The notes below the pieces were generated by a model. The model was not told the origin of the DNA. It searched no databases and worked only from the letters and a program-made list of their open reading frames with translations. Below, one piece after another: positions 1 to 12,682 of a stretch of DNA of 64,000 bases (positions are counted from its first letter, which is position 1; each line of letters opens with the position of its first letter). The position numbers and the translations under genes are program-made. The stretch comes from Rhyacichthys aspro (Eukaryota > Chordata > Actinopteri > Gobiiformes > Rhyacichthyidae): positions 29,869,612 through 29,933,611 of the forward strand of contig CM072159.1 of NCBI GenBank assembly GCA_036850595.1. The letters are read 5' to 3'.

Positions 1-1349
1 TAGAGCTGTAATTACAGAGCTGTCAGTGCAGCCAGTTAGGAAGGAACTGTAGCATCTTATTCTCTCACACTTTGTTCTCCTGACTGACAAGCTCCGACGT
101 ATTCCCCTATTCTGCATCAATACGGCGATAATTGCTGGAAACGCTGCGTAACACGAGGTGAACGCTTATATAAACCCCCAAATATCTGAGTGACACGTGT
201 CGTTCACTCCACACAGGTGTATTTTAAACAAGCACGAACACAAAGCCATTACTTCACACTCTCTCTCCACGGTTTAATTATCACATGCCGCTGTAAAAGC
301 ATAAACAAGGCGAGCTCATTAACGGCGAATGCATCACGGTGACATATCGGAGCTAACTGCCAAACAGAGAGAGGGAGAGTGGAACGAATTTAGACAATGT
401 TAAATTACACTAATGAACTTGCTCTGCCTAATATTAGCAACTTGGCCAAATACGCAGTGAAAGAGGTGCAGAGATGGGGGGATGGAGGAGGGGTTGTTTG
501 TCATGAGGAGGAAAGAAGAAAACTCTTTCCCACACACTGTCCTCCAAGACTTTTAATCAGTAGACGTTCTTCTATAAACAGATTGAATTCACAGTTAAAT
601 GATTGATTGTTAGAAACTATTTATGAAAACACACGGTTTGAACGGGAACATATATCTACAGAATATAGGACACGACTAAACTATTTTTCTGTCAAATCTA
701 AGAAATATGGGAATTAATGGGAATATCTGACAAAAATAAAATCCTAACAGAGTAGTATCTTTGTATGACTCTTACTGTTACTGCTGGAAAAGACACACAC
801 CAAAGCAAAGAGTTAGTATCCACGTAGTTACCACAGAAAACTCCCGAAAAGCTGTATGTTTTATGCAGCATCCATTTAAATCCATGAGTCTCTAGCATCG
901 TGAAAATGTTATTCACTTTTTGATAGTCCATGGAAACACACCCATTTTTTCAACAATTCTAATATTTTCGCTTCATTTAATTGTCATCATTTGCGTCGTT
1001 ATGAGAACGGAGAAGATTTACTGAAAAAAGAAGTGCACCCAGAGGAAATTCACACTGTACCCAGTTGCACATTTATTTTACTCAGTGAGTTTCGGCCATA
1101 CTTGCTCCTGGGATGATTTTGAGGTTATCTACATATATTTGAATCAATATCCAATGCATACAGACGGAAGGACTCCAAATAAACACAGCGTAAGTTTATT
1201 TTAGCATTATTATAGCATGTTTGAAGGGGTACAACAACGAATACGTCCCAGAACAATGGCTCCATCAAAACCATTTATATAACATCAAACATAACTTCAA
1301 ATCGTTGCATAATCTTCTATGAAACATCCATAAAATTTTCAAGTATTTT

Positions 1350-1647
1350 TCCAGGTTTTCCATGAGCTGTAGGAACGCTGCAGGAACAGGTTCAAGTAAA
1401 AGCACTAAAACTTGTGACTTTTTGACCCTTGGCTTGCGTCCAGTCTCGGAGGCTGAGGCAGGCGTTTTTCATGATTGGACAATTGGTCTATTAAACTATT
1501 TTCCAGGTTTTCCATGATGCGTGGGAACCCTGAAGAACGACAGTAAGTACAACCGTTAAAACTTGTGCCCTTTTAACCTTTGCTCGGCTCGGATCCAGCT
1601 GGCTCGGTGCAGTGGATGCTGGGAGGAGGAATCACGATTGGCTGACG
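1350..1647. repeat. Diverged two-copy tandem duplication, period about 150 bp
   Basis: Two adjacent copies share words in the same order: TTTCCAGGTTTTCCATGA, then GGAAC, then TTAAAACTTGTG or CTAAAACTTGTG followed by CTTTTTGACCCTT or CCCTTTTAACCTT, a CGG..GGCTG..GCA segment and finally CATGATTGG or CACGATTGG. The first copy spans about 1350-1478 and the second about 1500-1647. They differ by many substitutions and small indels, so the duplication is not recent. Confidence 0.7.
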
Positions 1648-4600
1648 CGCACAGAAAATGCGGTTTCTCTCGGACGCCGACTGACCGATGAGTCTCGTCT
1701 TCCTTCCCACTGACGGCTACAGTTGTGGACAGTCGAGTCTCCACAGTGGACGCTCGCTCACAGCGGCAGGAGCGCGGGTGGACGGCAAGAAGTTAAAGGT
1801 CATACAGTGACTAGTGAGCAGCTCTCATGTTTCTGCTGATGAGACCAATTCAACCCTACGTCCGTGTTCGCTTCGGTATAAAATGTAATTACTTCTTTTT
1901 CCTCACACTCCATACTTCCCACCTACTCTTACTTTTCCCATTCATTTATAAATAAAAATCAGAGCGAGCAGGTGACTTTCATTCTCAGTGCTTCACACCT
2001 GTGTAATACAAGACTTAAACCTTCATATATGTTTCATTGTGCTCCACTAATAAAAGAGGAGAGAGCTGACAACTAGATCTATCTACAGTGTTCATTATTA
2101 AACGTGCTGCTCCATCGCCTACTGTGTTTACTTTGATTAAATCACATGCAAATAGCAACAAGCTCATTTTTTCACACACTCCTCTCTGTTTTTTTTTGTT
2201 TTTTTTAGCTTCAAATACATTTTATTACCATGATAAACCGTGACCTTCTATCACAAGTAAAAAGGACTTAAGCTAACTAGAGTCCCTGGCTACACATTTC
2301 TAGTGTTTATGCTCTTTTGTAACATTATAAGATGGCAAAGATTAGTTGAATAGTTTCAGTTTAGCCTTTTGTGCTGAATTTTGAGCTAAAACTGCAAGTA
2401 CAGTGCAGTGTTGGATTGCATGGGTTAGGCTGCTGCAATCCAACAACAGCTCAACGAAATTAATCAATCTGCTTGCTTTTAGATGCTTTAGTTGAGGTTT
2501 ACTAGCTCCTGATGTTTCCAGAGAGATACAGTACAAGATTAATGCAGGGCTAACATGACCCTGGACTTTATGCACTGTTAAATCTTAGCCGTTTGTCAAT
2601 GATGATGAGTAAATGTTCCAACAAGCATTTGAAGTGAGATTAAATGTATTTAAGGCTAAGAGTACCTAAGGAGAAGCCATTTGGAAAAAGTCAAAGTGTG
2701 AATGTTTCATATTGTATTGAAGATAATGCTCAGTTTAATTAAAATGTTGGATCGTTCCTTGGATTAAAACAACTGAATCTAAGCACAGAAAGAAGACAAA
2801 ACTCAAAAGTGTGTGTAAATATACATCGGCCTAAGGGTCCAGATAAAATGCACAGCTCTTAAACCGAACTTCTGCTACAAAAAGGAGAGTCACCTTCCTC
2901 CAAAATCATAAACCTTTCTGTGCCTTCTACAAAAACTCTTACAATACAGATAGAACAAGAGAAGAAGAGCACACAATACCAGTGCATCCCTCATTTACAT
3001 ACATAAATTCACCTTCGGGCAATCTGCATGTTGATGAACTTGCGCTAATGCACTCGCATGCGACAAACACACAGAACAAGATAAGGAGAGATAAAGAGAT
3101 CAGAGGAACATTACAACATGATGAAAGCGTTTTGTCTTTTGAGGAGATACGACACTAGCGTCAAGCAAAGCTAATGGGAGTTAGCGTCAGTTATTACAAG
3201 TGCGATAATTGCAGAGGGAGTGCCTGAGGGTGGGACCAGCCGAGGGGAGAAACAATGGAAATACAAAGTAAAGCCTCGCAACAATGGGACCCACTCAAAA
3301 GAACTGAAGGTATCAAAGCAGCACAATAAGAGACTTTGATTGGAAACATGGGAAACTAATCCTGACACTTTTTTTGGGCTTAACAGGAGACAATTAGCAC
3401 TTGTACACTGTTAAAATACATTTACAATACAACATTTGCACCATGCAAATACTGCAGTGGTTAGAATATCTGTAGCATTCAATACGCCGCTATTATTATT
3501 ACTATTATTAAAGTCTATTTTGTATCTGTGTGAGTAAATTCATAAGTCACAATACTAGATTGTGAAACTTTTCATGTCACTTTTCAACTATGTTCAAACG
3601 GATCTAAATTATTTTTCTTCTTCTGGTCTCATTAATGCTGCAGTCTTTGAAGAGTCCTTAATTATCCGTGTATGATTTTATTTGCAGTTTTGTGAGGGTT
3701 ACAGCAACAGGCATTTAATGATATTACCATGATAGACTATATCAAAGTACCATCTTAATAAACATAGGAAATACATGGTGGTATTAAGGATACATCACTG
3801 AGCTCTAGTCTTATTCTTTCTTTTTATTTGTTATTGCTCTATTTATACATTAGTTGGACAGGAAAAAAAGTGTAGATTTCAAGCAACTATAGCGTATACT
3901 AATATAAAATAGATGCTTTTTCATTCTTTGAAAATGTGTGGTCTGCTTAAATGCCTTTGAAAAAAACAGTAAAAGTATCTAAAGAATGACATTTGTGATA
4001 AATTGTGCAACACTAGTTAAAATATTTAAGGAAGAGTTGGTGAAAATGCATCACGAAAGAGAACTATGTGATATGCTAATGTTATTTTTCATCCTTGTAT
4101 CCTGTCCCAGTTATTACGTAGCATTGAATTTTGGCTTCTTGCTTTTGGTATTCAAGTTTCCATTTCCAGCTGCGTCTGGAAGCCTTCACTGTAGCAAAGC
4201 TGAAGGAAAGGTGACAGACATCGGGAGGGACAGACTCACCTGCAGTGTCCTCGAGCTGCTGCCGCAAACATAATGCAATGAAACCTGGAGCTGGGGTCAA
4301 CACTGTTCTGAACCCAGACTGCGTTTCCTCCCGCCCTCCTCACCTCACCTCCCTGTTGTCTTAACAAATAGCCCTGTCTGACTCAGTCTTTACCAGTGAT
4401 GTCCCCACATCTGATACCCAGCCTAAACAAAGCACTTCCCTCTGCTTTTCTGAAAGGTGTTTACACTTTCCAACTGCGTAAAATAGATGTGTTTTCCTTC
4501 AATAAAGCTTGTCCAGAGAAAATTTAAATTAATGAGCTTTTAGATTAACAACAATTGCAGGCAACAGAATGGATAGATGGTCTTGAGTAAAACATTCGAG

Positions 4601-5824
4601 CGTTGAAAAAAAGCAATTTTCAAGCAGTAAAAAGTCTCATAACAGTTGATTCGAGATCTACAGTGCAAAAAGTAATATTGCCTCAATGAGCCGTGAAAAC
4701 AAAGACAGAACTTCGCTCTTCGGAACAAACATAACACTTTCAGAAATCCGGCAAATGATAAGCACTGATAGGTAATTCTGAAAGGAGTGATGGGCCATTG
4801 TCCCCAAAACAGATGGTATGTCAACAGCCGAGCGAAAAACAATCCTGTAACACAAGATAAAAGCTATCTGTGATCTCATTAGAGGTGGTAATGTCAGGCT
4901 AGCGGGCTATGAAATGACTCTGCCCCAACTGTGATGACAGGGCACTTATCCAATACCATACATTAAAGTACCCAAACATTTTTATGGGCTTTTAGATTTG
5001 ATCAAATGCAGAGGCCAATATAAGTTACTGTTTCTGAATACCCAAATATTATCAACACAAATTCACTTGCTTTTTCAACTTTTATTTCACATTATAAGTC
5101 AAAAGATGAAGAAATAAACAAGGGGCAACCTTTACTTTTGAAAGCAGTGGCTGTTAATATTTAGATAAATACACACTATGGATAAGTGTTAGGCCATTTT
5201 TTACATTTTTATTTCTATTATAAGAGCATTTAACACTCAATGTCTTGTTTTGAACACACCCAGTAAATACAAGAAACAGCTCCTCTAGGTTAAACTAAAA
5301 AGTATTTGTGTAATGTCCCGTTACACTGGGGCATTACATTTCCATTGTTACTCTAAAAAGGGAAATCAGAAAACAATCTGGTGACTCTAGCTGTGGTTTT
5401 TAAGATGTAGTACAAACTTTTGAAGGATCAGATAAGGTCAAGAAAACTCAATTTCTGCCAGTGTTGTTATTATATTATGATACTGTCCAAATTTATAGGA
5501 GCAAGACCACTTTGTTCTGACAACTGTGTTAGCTGTGATCTTATTTTAAGTATTTCAGTCCAAAAATATGATAATCATTACAAGTGATTGTGCTTCTCCT
5601 CCAGCAGTGTTTAGTTTATCTGCTCTGGGCATGAGAATGAGAATTACTGGGAATATTTACTGGAAACAAAATGTGGATGTACGGGAATGAAAACGATGTT
5701 GTTATATGTCTCCATTTTTTATTGAGTCTTGGTTACTGTTTAATACAGTCTGGATTTTACTCTTGAACTACAATGTACTGAAATGTGATTTTAGCACTTT
5801 ATTCTATGACATAGAAATGGACAT

Positions 5825-6005
5825 TAGCGCAGTGGCTCAGTAGTTAGAGCAGGGCCCAACAACAACCGGAAAGTTGTCAGTTCGGTTCCTGCTCCCTAAA
5901 GTTCATACCGTTGTAGTCTCTTTGTCAGTGAATGGGTGAATGGAAGCACTTTGTACAAGAAGGGTACAAAAAAACACTGTATAAATGCAGCCATTTACCA
6001 TTAAC
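5825..6005 (+). mobile_element. tRNA-derived SINE
   Basis: The head has a pol III A box (TGGCTCAGTAGTTAGAGC) and a B box (CAGTTCGGTTCCTGCTCC), spaced as in a tRNA, with a recognisable anticodon-arm region between them. It is followed by a teleost-type SINE tail with GTGAATGG…AGCACTTTGTAC and ending ACTGTATAAATGCAGCCATT. It is a decayed, non-coding retrotransposon copy rather than a functional tRNA gene, because the arms do not pair fully and there is no run of T directly after the tRNA part. Confidence 0.72.
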
Positions 6006-6693
6006 TTGAAGGTGACAACAATGAGTGCTTAGTTTCTGATGGGTGTGGCTATGAATTAGCTTATGTGAATTAAGATTCCTCCTATAAATCCTATAGTGGC
6101 CTATTTACCACTTGTCATTCTGGGCAGAGTCACAGACACGTTGCACATGTGCCATTTCCACTACGAGTTTACTTTATCACATATACACGACTTTGCCTGA
6201 CATTCAGCCCACTCAGTCACTCACGTATGAGCCTCTGCATCCATTTAGATGCAGCGGGCAGAGCTCCCTCCCTCTGGCTGACGGAGCGGGTGACAGGACA
6301 GTCGGACAGCGCCAAGGTTAGCCGAGAACCTGACCATTGTACAAAGTCTTGCTTTGATAAGACCTAGTTTATCACCGTGCTATCGGCCAAGGCAAAACAC
6401 TTTACATTTTATTTGATAAAAACAAGCACAAATGGGAAATATCACTGACAAGGTTAAAACTGAAAACATTAAGGATTCAAGATGGGATATATTTCTAATA
6501 ACAGACATGCATGCATAAATAATTAAATTACTCTTCAGTTAATTGCTCAGCCGTAAAAACAAGTTTGTATATCAAAAAGAAAACAACTTACAGGGGTTTA
6601 ATCTCAAACAAAATAGACGGAGAGTGAAGGGAAAGTTTAGAGCTGCTAATTAACACTAAGTTGCAGAAAGTGTGTGTGAATGTCATCGAGCGC

Positions 6694-6709
6694 TGTGTGT
6701 GTGTGTGTG
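6694..6709. repeat. Short GT microsatellite
   Basis: A run of about eight TG units is followed by ACTGCAC. It is simple sequence with no sign of function. Confidence 0.8.
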
Positions 6710-7363
6710 ACTGCACTCTGTTTGCATACATTAACTCTCAGCCCTCAGCAGGCCATTGTGTCGCGCTAATAATCAACAGCACGTACACATTTCTCCGACA
6801 GCCGAGCCGAATGGAAATTAGCGAGACGGGATGGTGGTGTCATGTCATTACAAAACCCAACTCAAAACCCTGGAAGAATCGAAGCGTACAAACAAATGTT
6901 ACATCCCGCTGCGTACTCGGTCTGACACTGGGGTTTAAGCAGTCAAAGAAAGTGTTAAACTAACACTGCAATGAGTCAAAGTTGGGGAATGATTTCTCAT
7001 CAAAATGGCTTTTCTTTCTTTGGTTTTTGTTTTGTGGCAGAAGATGAATCAAACCAGTGGTGGCCAACAGCAGCGCTCGGAAAAAGACAGACTTTTAGGA
7101 GCCAGACATATCCATGCTCAGTCATTGTAATAAAGAAATTATTAAAAAAAATACATCTTCAATATTGGGAGAGTGGGTAAAGGAGACCCACTGCAGCAAT
7201 GAGAGAATGCAATGAAGACGGCCCATGAAATATTCATACATGCATATGTGTGCAAAATCATATTTTTAGATCCCACTATTCAGAGTATACAGTCCTTTTT
7301 CTGCCACTTACACAGCAGACTGAAAAGACTTTATGAGCGCTGAGGAAGTCAAGAAGTAACATA

Positions 7364-7470
7364 TGAGTAGAGCGGTAGAGAGAATACAGAAGTAGAACTA
7401 GAAACCAACAGAAATGGAGCAGAAATGGCAGAACTGTGAGCACAAAATACTTTCTGAATCGATGGATGAA
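7364..7470. repeat. Direct repeat, copy 1
   Basis: This copy carries GTAGAG..AGAATACAGAAGT, AAATGGAGCAGAAATGGCAG, then AACTGTGAGCAC and CTGAATCGATGGATGA. The same string of words recurs about 465 bp to the right with substitutions and small indels (see 7830-7925). Confidence 0.7.
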
Positions 7471-7829
7471 ATCTCCACAAATGTATTTCAGATGCGAAGG
7501 GTTGGTGTCTTAAAAGTTTAATAACAGTGGCTGCATTTTTGGTCATTGAATTGTTGAAGGTGCCATATACTTTAAAAAGCCATCCATAGAGTCTGTCGTG
7601 AGCAGAAAAAAAAACTTTCAGAAAGTATCTGCTGCTGCAACATTATTTAAACTAAAGATGGGGTGTGGGCAGGATGTGGTGGCAAACTCGTAGATTGTAA
7701 TTCCACACTTTGAAAGAGTTTTTATATAAGCCTTTGTGCAAGATTATCTCCTCAATGCTCTGTTTGACTGATCTGGGCAGGAACAGGAAGTAATGAAAGT
7801 TACACTGTGGAACTTTAAAAAGTACTTTA

Positions 7830-7925
7830 GTAGAGTAGATAGAAGACAGAAGTGTGAATGAATGTAAATGGAGCAGGAACAGCAGAACCGTGAGCACTTC
7901 CTGAATGACTGGATGGATAAATGGA
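7830..7925. repeat. Direct repeat, copy 2
   Basis: This is the partner of 7364-7470: GTAGAT.AGAAGACAGAAGT, AAATGGAGCAGGAACAGCAG, AACCGTGAGCAC, CTGAATGACTGGATGGATAA. Its right end runs into a GGAT microsatellite, which may have grown from the GATGGATGA word already present in copy 1. Confidence 0.7.
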
Positions 7926-7962
7926 TGAATGGATGGATGATGAATGGATGGATGATGAGTGG
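7908..7962. repeat. GGAT/ATGG tetranucleotide microsatellite near an exon donor
   Basis: Imperfect GGAT units (GGATGGATAAATGGATGAAT, GGATGGATGATG and so on) run for about 55 bp. In the gene's orientation the array lies in the intron about 15 nt downstream of the donor of exon 7976-8051, reading as ATCC repeats. Confidence 0.9.
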
Positions 7963-7975
7963 GCGGGTGACTCAC

Positions 7976-8051
7976 CGTCGATCCTGCTGACCAGCTCCTC
8001 CAGGGCCTTGACTTTCTTCTGGATGCCTGGCTGTGCAAACGTGTAGTTGTC
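7976..8051 (-). CDS. tbc1d22b: TBC1D22 exon: DNYTFAQPGIQKKVKALEELVSRID
   Basis: This 76-nt exon is entered in phase 0 and left in phase 1. The acceptor is TTTTTGCCTCCATCAG before GAC AAC TAC, and the donor is GACG before GTGAGTC. It encodes DNYTFAQPGIQKKVKALEEL, then VSRID, continuing the TBC domain directly from DGIQ of the previous exon. The IQKKVKALEE form agrees with TBC1D22B; TBC1D22A is remembered as IQMKVKMLEE. It is the last exon recognised. The expected next segment (QVH…YLQFAFRWMNNLLMRELPLRC) was not seen in 1-7975. A GGAT-type microsatellite ends about 15 nt beyond the donor. Confidence 0.97.
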
Positions 8052-11000
8052 CTGATGGAGGCAAAAAAAAACAGTTGTTGAGAATCATTTGCAAAGGTTC
8101 ATTGTTCGTTGTTCATCACTGAATAAAGTAAAATCCAGGTTTACTATGGATTTGAATGAACTATTGCCTCTGTTAATGTAGTTCTAGTGTATTTTCTTCT
8201 CTTCTTTCAGCTCTTAGAGTTATACACTCTTGAAAGTAAAGGAGGAAAATGTTAAATTAGCAGGAAGCTCATTTACCGATACAGAGGCTATAGGAGTGTA
8301 AACCATTTCCAGTGTGTGACAATTTCAGTTTTCATGAAAGAATATTTATTAAACATTCAAAATAATTGTATTAGAATTAGTCAAATTTCTTAGACAAGCG
8401 GTCTAATCGATCTCTCGTTGAGAAAACCAGCTTGATTTGTTTCACATTGATGTTTCATATTCATTTGGCCTGAAACTCTGTCACAGTGGGGTATTCGCAG
8501 GCTTTGTACTTCACATTTAGACTCTTATAATTTAATTTCACATTGCGCCCATTATGTGTCTGAAGTGTTTGCCTGACCCAGTTCACACCTCACACAAAGC
8601 CCGAGCCGTTTTTAAGAAGAGTAAATAGTGAAGAGGCTGCCTAACTAACGCTGGTGTGAAAAGCCGGTCTGCGTGGTGTGGCCTTCACGTTGAAAAGGCT
8701 GGCACTGAATGAGGCCCTCAGAAAATAAAGGCAGGTCACAGCTTTGTGTTTGGTCTAGAGACTAAAGATAATGACATGATCTTATGTGTTTTTTTAGGTA
8801 ACGCTAGCTGTTTAACAAAGCACAAAAATGAACAGGGACAAGTGGAGTTTGGAAAGTTATGTGAAGTCAAACCAGGTCTTCGAAGTCTGTCATGGTCACT
8901 TCATCATAATTGGCAATTCAGATTTCCACATGATGTCATTCAATCACGTAATTAGGCTGATTGACTATAAAAAAACTGGCTGTGATTACAGAGCATCATA
9001 AAGAACAATTACCCTGCACTGTAAAACTTCATTAACAACCTTTCAGTCGCCATTTGGAATGATTATTTTGGGAATATTTAGTAAATAAGCTGTGTCAGAG
9101 CATTTAGAACTGCTTTACACACAAGTCACTAGTTTGTATGTCCCTAGTTATGGCTTAAATGTAAATCTGTCACATGGGTATGTCAGTCAGGCTGCTCAGG
9201 TCAGTATATACTCTATAAGAGATTGTAAAACTGCTGCCTCATCTCCACTGAACTCAGGAAGCGCCAACGCCAAAACACCTAAACTTCACCTTCTAAAGAG
9301 CTCCAGAAAGTCTCCAGACGTTTTTTTAAGCGTGACTCTAAGGGCAGCACAAAATACTCCAACAGCAGAAGCTAAAACAAAATCAAAAAGTAACTCACAG
9401 CAGACTGACAGTAAAGTACAGACTGATCAAGACAATAATCAGTGATGTGGTGGTTCATGGGACAGTATGCCTGTGTGTCTAAATCAAAACTATATAGACT
9501 GATATACTTTGCTGTTGTGTACATAAAAAAAACTAAATTTCAAAGTATGTTTTATAAAGTTAGTACCATTATCCCATAAAGTATGAATATTTTCTCCGTT
9601 TAGCCCTGAGTTATAAGGGGACATTGCAGGTATGTGACAACCCCAACAGCAGCTGAATATGATGATGGGAGTGGACAGGAGTTGACTTGAGCAGAATAGA
9701 ATCCGAGTGAGAACAACACATAAGCATTTTACTGCTTTGTGTGTGTGTAATCACCCAAACGCACACACAACAAGGATTAGGTTTCCTTGAGGGGTCATTT
9801 CAGTGTGGCTGGAGAACAGCTGATGTGGCAAACTATCCAACAGATGGAGAGAATGGCAGAGAAAATGAGAAGGAGAAAGAGGGAAAGAAAGAGTGAGGGA
9901 AGAGAAGTCATTTAGCTGTAAACAGCTCCAGTTGTCCTTCAGGCTCAGCAGAAGCAGGGCACTGAGTTTGTGTGTGTTCTCCTGAGTCCATCAGCGGCTG
10001 CCCAGACACCAACCGCAGCCTCAGACTTTTTAATCCTCTATCTTATGTCTATCCTCCTAAAGATACAGTATTTCTACCGACAAACCTTTTCCCTCTATCT
10101 GAAATGAGTTTCCACACAATAATACATATCAAAGAATCTTTTTGATCTAAATAATGCAGCATGGCCTCAGCAGAGCATTAAGATATGACCTCTGACCTCT
10201 ATAAGTGACCTCAGGTTCAGTGTCCCTGTCCCGGTCCTGAACAGTTCAGTTCAAATATTATAGAGGTTCAAATTGAGGTTCTGGACCTAAATCTAATGTC
10301 TTGAGCATCATAATCCAGCGTTATAATACAGTATAGTACTGTATTGTAGATGTTTGTGAAATAGCTTTAAATAACCATATTATATTATTACTATTATTGC
10401 CTTATTATATATTATTACTAACACTTTTAAAATAAATCTTTTATGTAACGTACCATACATTTTCTTTCAGGATTTTTTTATTCTTTTGTATCCAGGAAAT
10501 CCAGGAAACTGTGAGGGAGTAGTGCATGTTAATGGACAATATATTTTTTTTTATTTATTGTTTTTCTGGTCATGCTTTTTGGTCCTAAGTATGGAATTTA
10601 GAGGGTATACTGTACACAGGAAACTAATATCTAGGCACAGTAAAAAAAATATGTTTGGGACAGTCCCAGAACAACATTAGAAATAAAATAGGGACAGTTG
10701 GGACTGGTTTTGGGGTTGTCATTAATGAGTGTTGGACAGTGATGAACAAAGTTAGTCTAGGGTCCTAATTGTACTTGTGTGTTTTAACAATAGACAACAG
10801 TCAAAACATAGGAATAAGGCTTTAAGTCATTTCTCAAAACAATTGTATTTCATGGAATGCACAACTTTGATTAGATTGCTATTTTAATTCTTTGTTTTCA
10901 ATCTATATGGATCTGTGCTTGATCTAAATCCAAATTACCATAGTTTTTTTTTACCATAGAGTTTCTAAGCCATGTACTTTAACATAATAAAATGCACTCA

Positions 11001-12422
11001 AAACAAATAATCCTTGTATAAAGATGATTTTTGTATGGTTATTATTATTTAAGCAACTCTAGTTTAACCACAAAGCCCCACATAAAGCTTGCAATTATTT
11101 CAAAACAAATCTGCTTCAGCATTGTTTAGGATTGCATCAAGAAACCAAATAATAAGCAGCTATTGGCCCCATCCTTCAACTCATCCTTCAATAACCTGAC
11201 ATTAATTGGAAAGCATAAATTACAAATCAGCGCTGTTCCGGTCGTCTCCTCCAATCAGCTGTCGTCTTCGATCCCTGCGTTTCCCCCTCATCTATCTGAA
11301 ATACAAAGCTGTTTATTCTTTCCACCAGGACCCGGAGCCCCTCTGGTTGCGTCGCTCCTGTCTCTTCCTCTATCTGCCCGGCGTTAATGTGGTTAGGTGC
11401 TATGCAAGTGTGAGGGCCAGTGCGAGTAATTACATTTGCATTATTGAAGCTGCTGGCTTTAATCAACTGCCCTTCTCCACAATTTTTCCACTCGCTCTCA
11501 ACAACTTTGCTTTCCCTTTTCTTACTGCAGCGCCTCTATCAAAATCACTCTGGTTTTCTTCTGCCTTTATGTTTTTATCGTGTCAATTGTTGTTACAATT
11601 CTTTGCCAGTCGCTGCTCTTTCTGCTTTTAAATAAGTGTTTTTGTGACCTCATCTTATTGTTATTCTCACACTTATTTGCCGCTCTGATTTGATCTCCTC
11701 TCTGTCTAACGCAGCTTACACTTTCCATCATTCCCCGCTTTCCTTTCGCCCCTGTCATTCTTTGTCTGTCACAATTTCCACCCTCCAGCTTAAAAACTGA
11801 AAACATGTCTATAGTCGGCTGTTATGAACGTCACCAGTCATCATTTTTACCTCCACAGAAGAGGTCAGGGAAGTGTCTTGTTTACAAGGTGTCGTAAAAA
11901 CACTGCAGTGGGTTTGACAGGAGGATGGAACAAACACCAAACCTGTTAACGTTGCAAAAGAAGCATAAAAAGCAGCAAATGCAGTTCGAACACTATGTTC
12001 ACAGTCTTTATGCATGACGAGCAGGTCAGTGACATTGATTATCTTGTTAGCACTGCACCTGTCAATGGGTGAGATGAATTAAAGAGGAGAATGTGTTAGA
12101 GGCTGGAAAGTGGATGAATATGGTGAATGTAGTGACGTTTAAAAGAAGCTACACTATGGTTCTGTTTTCATTCTGAAGTAGTTCATCGCCACAAACGGGA
12201 TACAAGAAAGAAATTGCTTTAAACTAGTCTGATCTATGAAACCCAGGCCTTAAAATTCTACATTTCTCAAGGGTCTACTGGAGTACAAGCCCAAAAAAGC
12301 ACTACATATGAATTTGCACTACACTTCAAAGGAGTTATCGATATTTTTATCATGTATTTTTTATGACACTGTTCATGTGATGGAGTCTGACTATCCCTCT
12401 GTTCAAAATTAATATCTATTCC

Positions 12423-12470
12423 ACAAAGTACAGCTGCCTCAGAGGGTCAAAAGTCAAACTGCAGCAGCCA
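12423..12470. repeat. Isolated monomer related to the array at 14440-14965
   Basis: The words GCCTCAGAGGGTCAAAAGTC and AAACTGCAGCAGCC match the consensus of the array 2 kb to the right in the same orientation. The DNA between the two locations is unrelated apart from the hAT insertion. Confidence 0.65.
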
Positions 12471-12606
12471 GTAGAGGTCTGGAGCACAGAACAATGCGTA
12501 AAGCTATAATGATGAGACTTCTCTTTCAGGATTTATTACAGAGATATTATGATATTTGTGGGATGCACAGATGGAAAGCGAGTAGCACTACAGCACTACC
12601 TGGCCG

Positions 12607-12682
12607 ATCCCTGTCTGTGTCTGCATCCTACTTTCCAAAAACATGCATATATAAGTGAATTGTTGACTCCAAATTGACCATA
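12607..12682 (+). repeat. Dispersed vertebrate/teleost repeat fragment (AACATGCA type)
   Basis: The order CTGTGTCTGCATCCT, CTTTCCAAAAACATGCATA, GTGAATTG, GACTCCAAATTGACCATA matches a very common fish repeat. In that repeat, 'GTTTCCTCCCACAGTCCAAA', 'AACATGCA' and 'GACTCTAAATTG' follow one another. The family name is not certain. A second, 5'-part copy is at 44255-44345. Confidence 0.5.

Larger units (their letters stand above)
1..7975 (-). other. 3' intron of the TBC1D22 gene, partial
   Basis: No further TBC exon or other convincing coding segment was found in this stretch. It holds a diverged tandem duplication (1350-1647), a tRNA-derived SINE (5825-6005), a short GT microsatellite (6694-6709), a direct duplication (7364-7470 and 7830-7925) and a GGAT microsatellite (7908-7962). 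The remaining DNA is AT-rich. The open frames in it are short, overlap on both strands and look unlike proteins. Confidence 0.8.

Noticed and set aside
4224..4303. Possible exon with LRQQLEDTA before a GTGAGTCTG donor on the minus strand
   Set aside because: It does not match the next expected TBC1D22 segment (QVH…RWMNNLL). No good acceptor was identified, and a single GTGAGT is common by chance.
5828..5895. Functional tRNA gene
   Set aside because: The A and B boxes are there, but the arms do not pair properly and a SINE tail follows. It is called a SINE instead.
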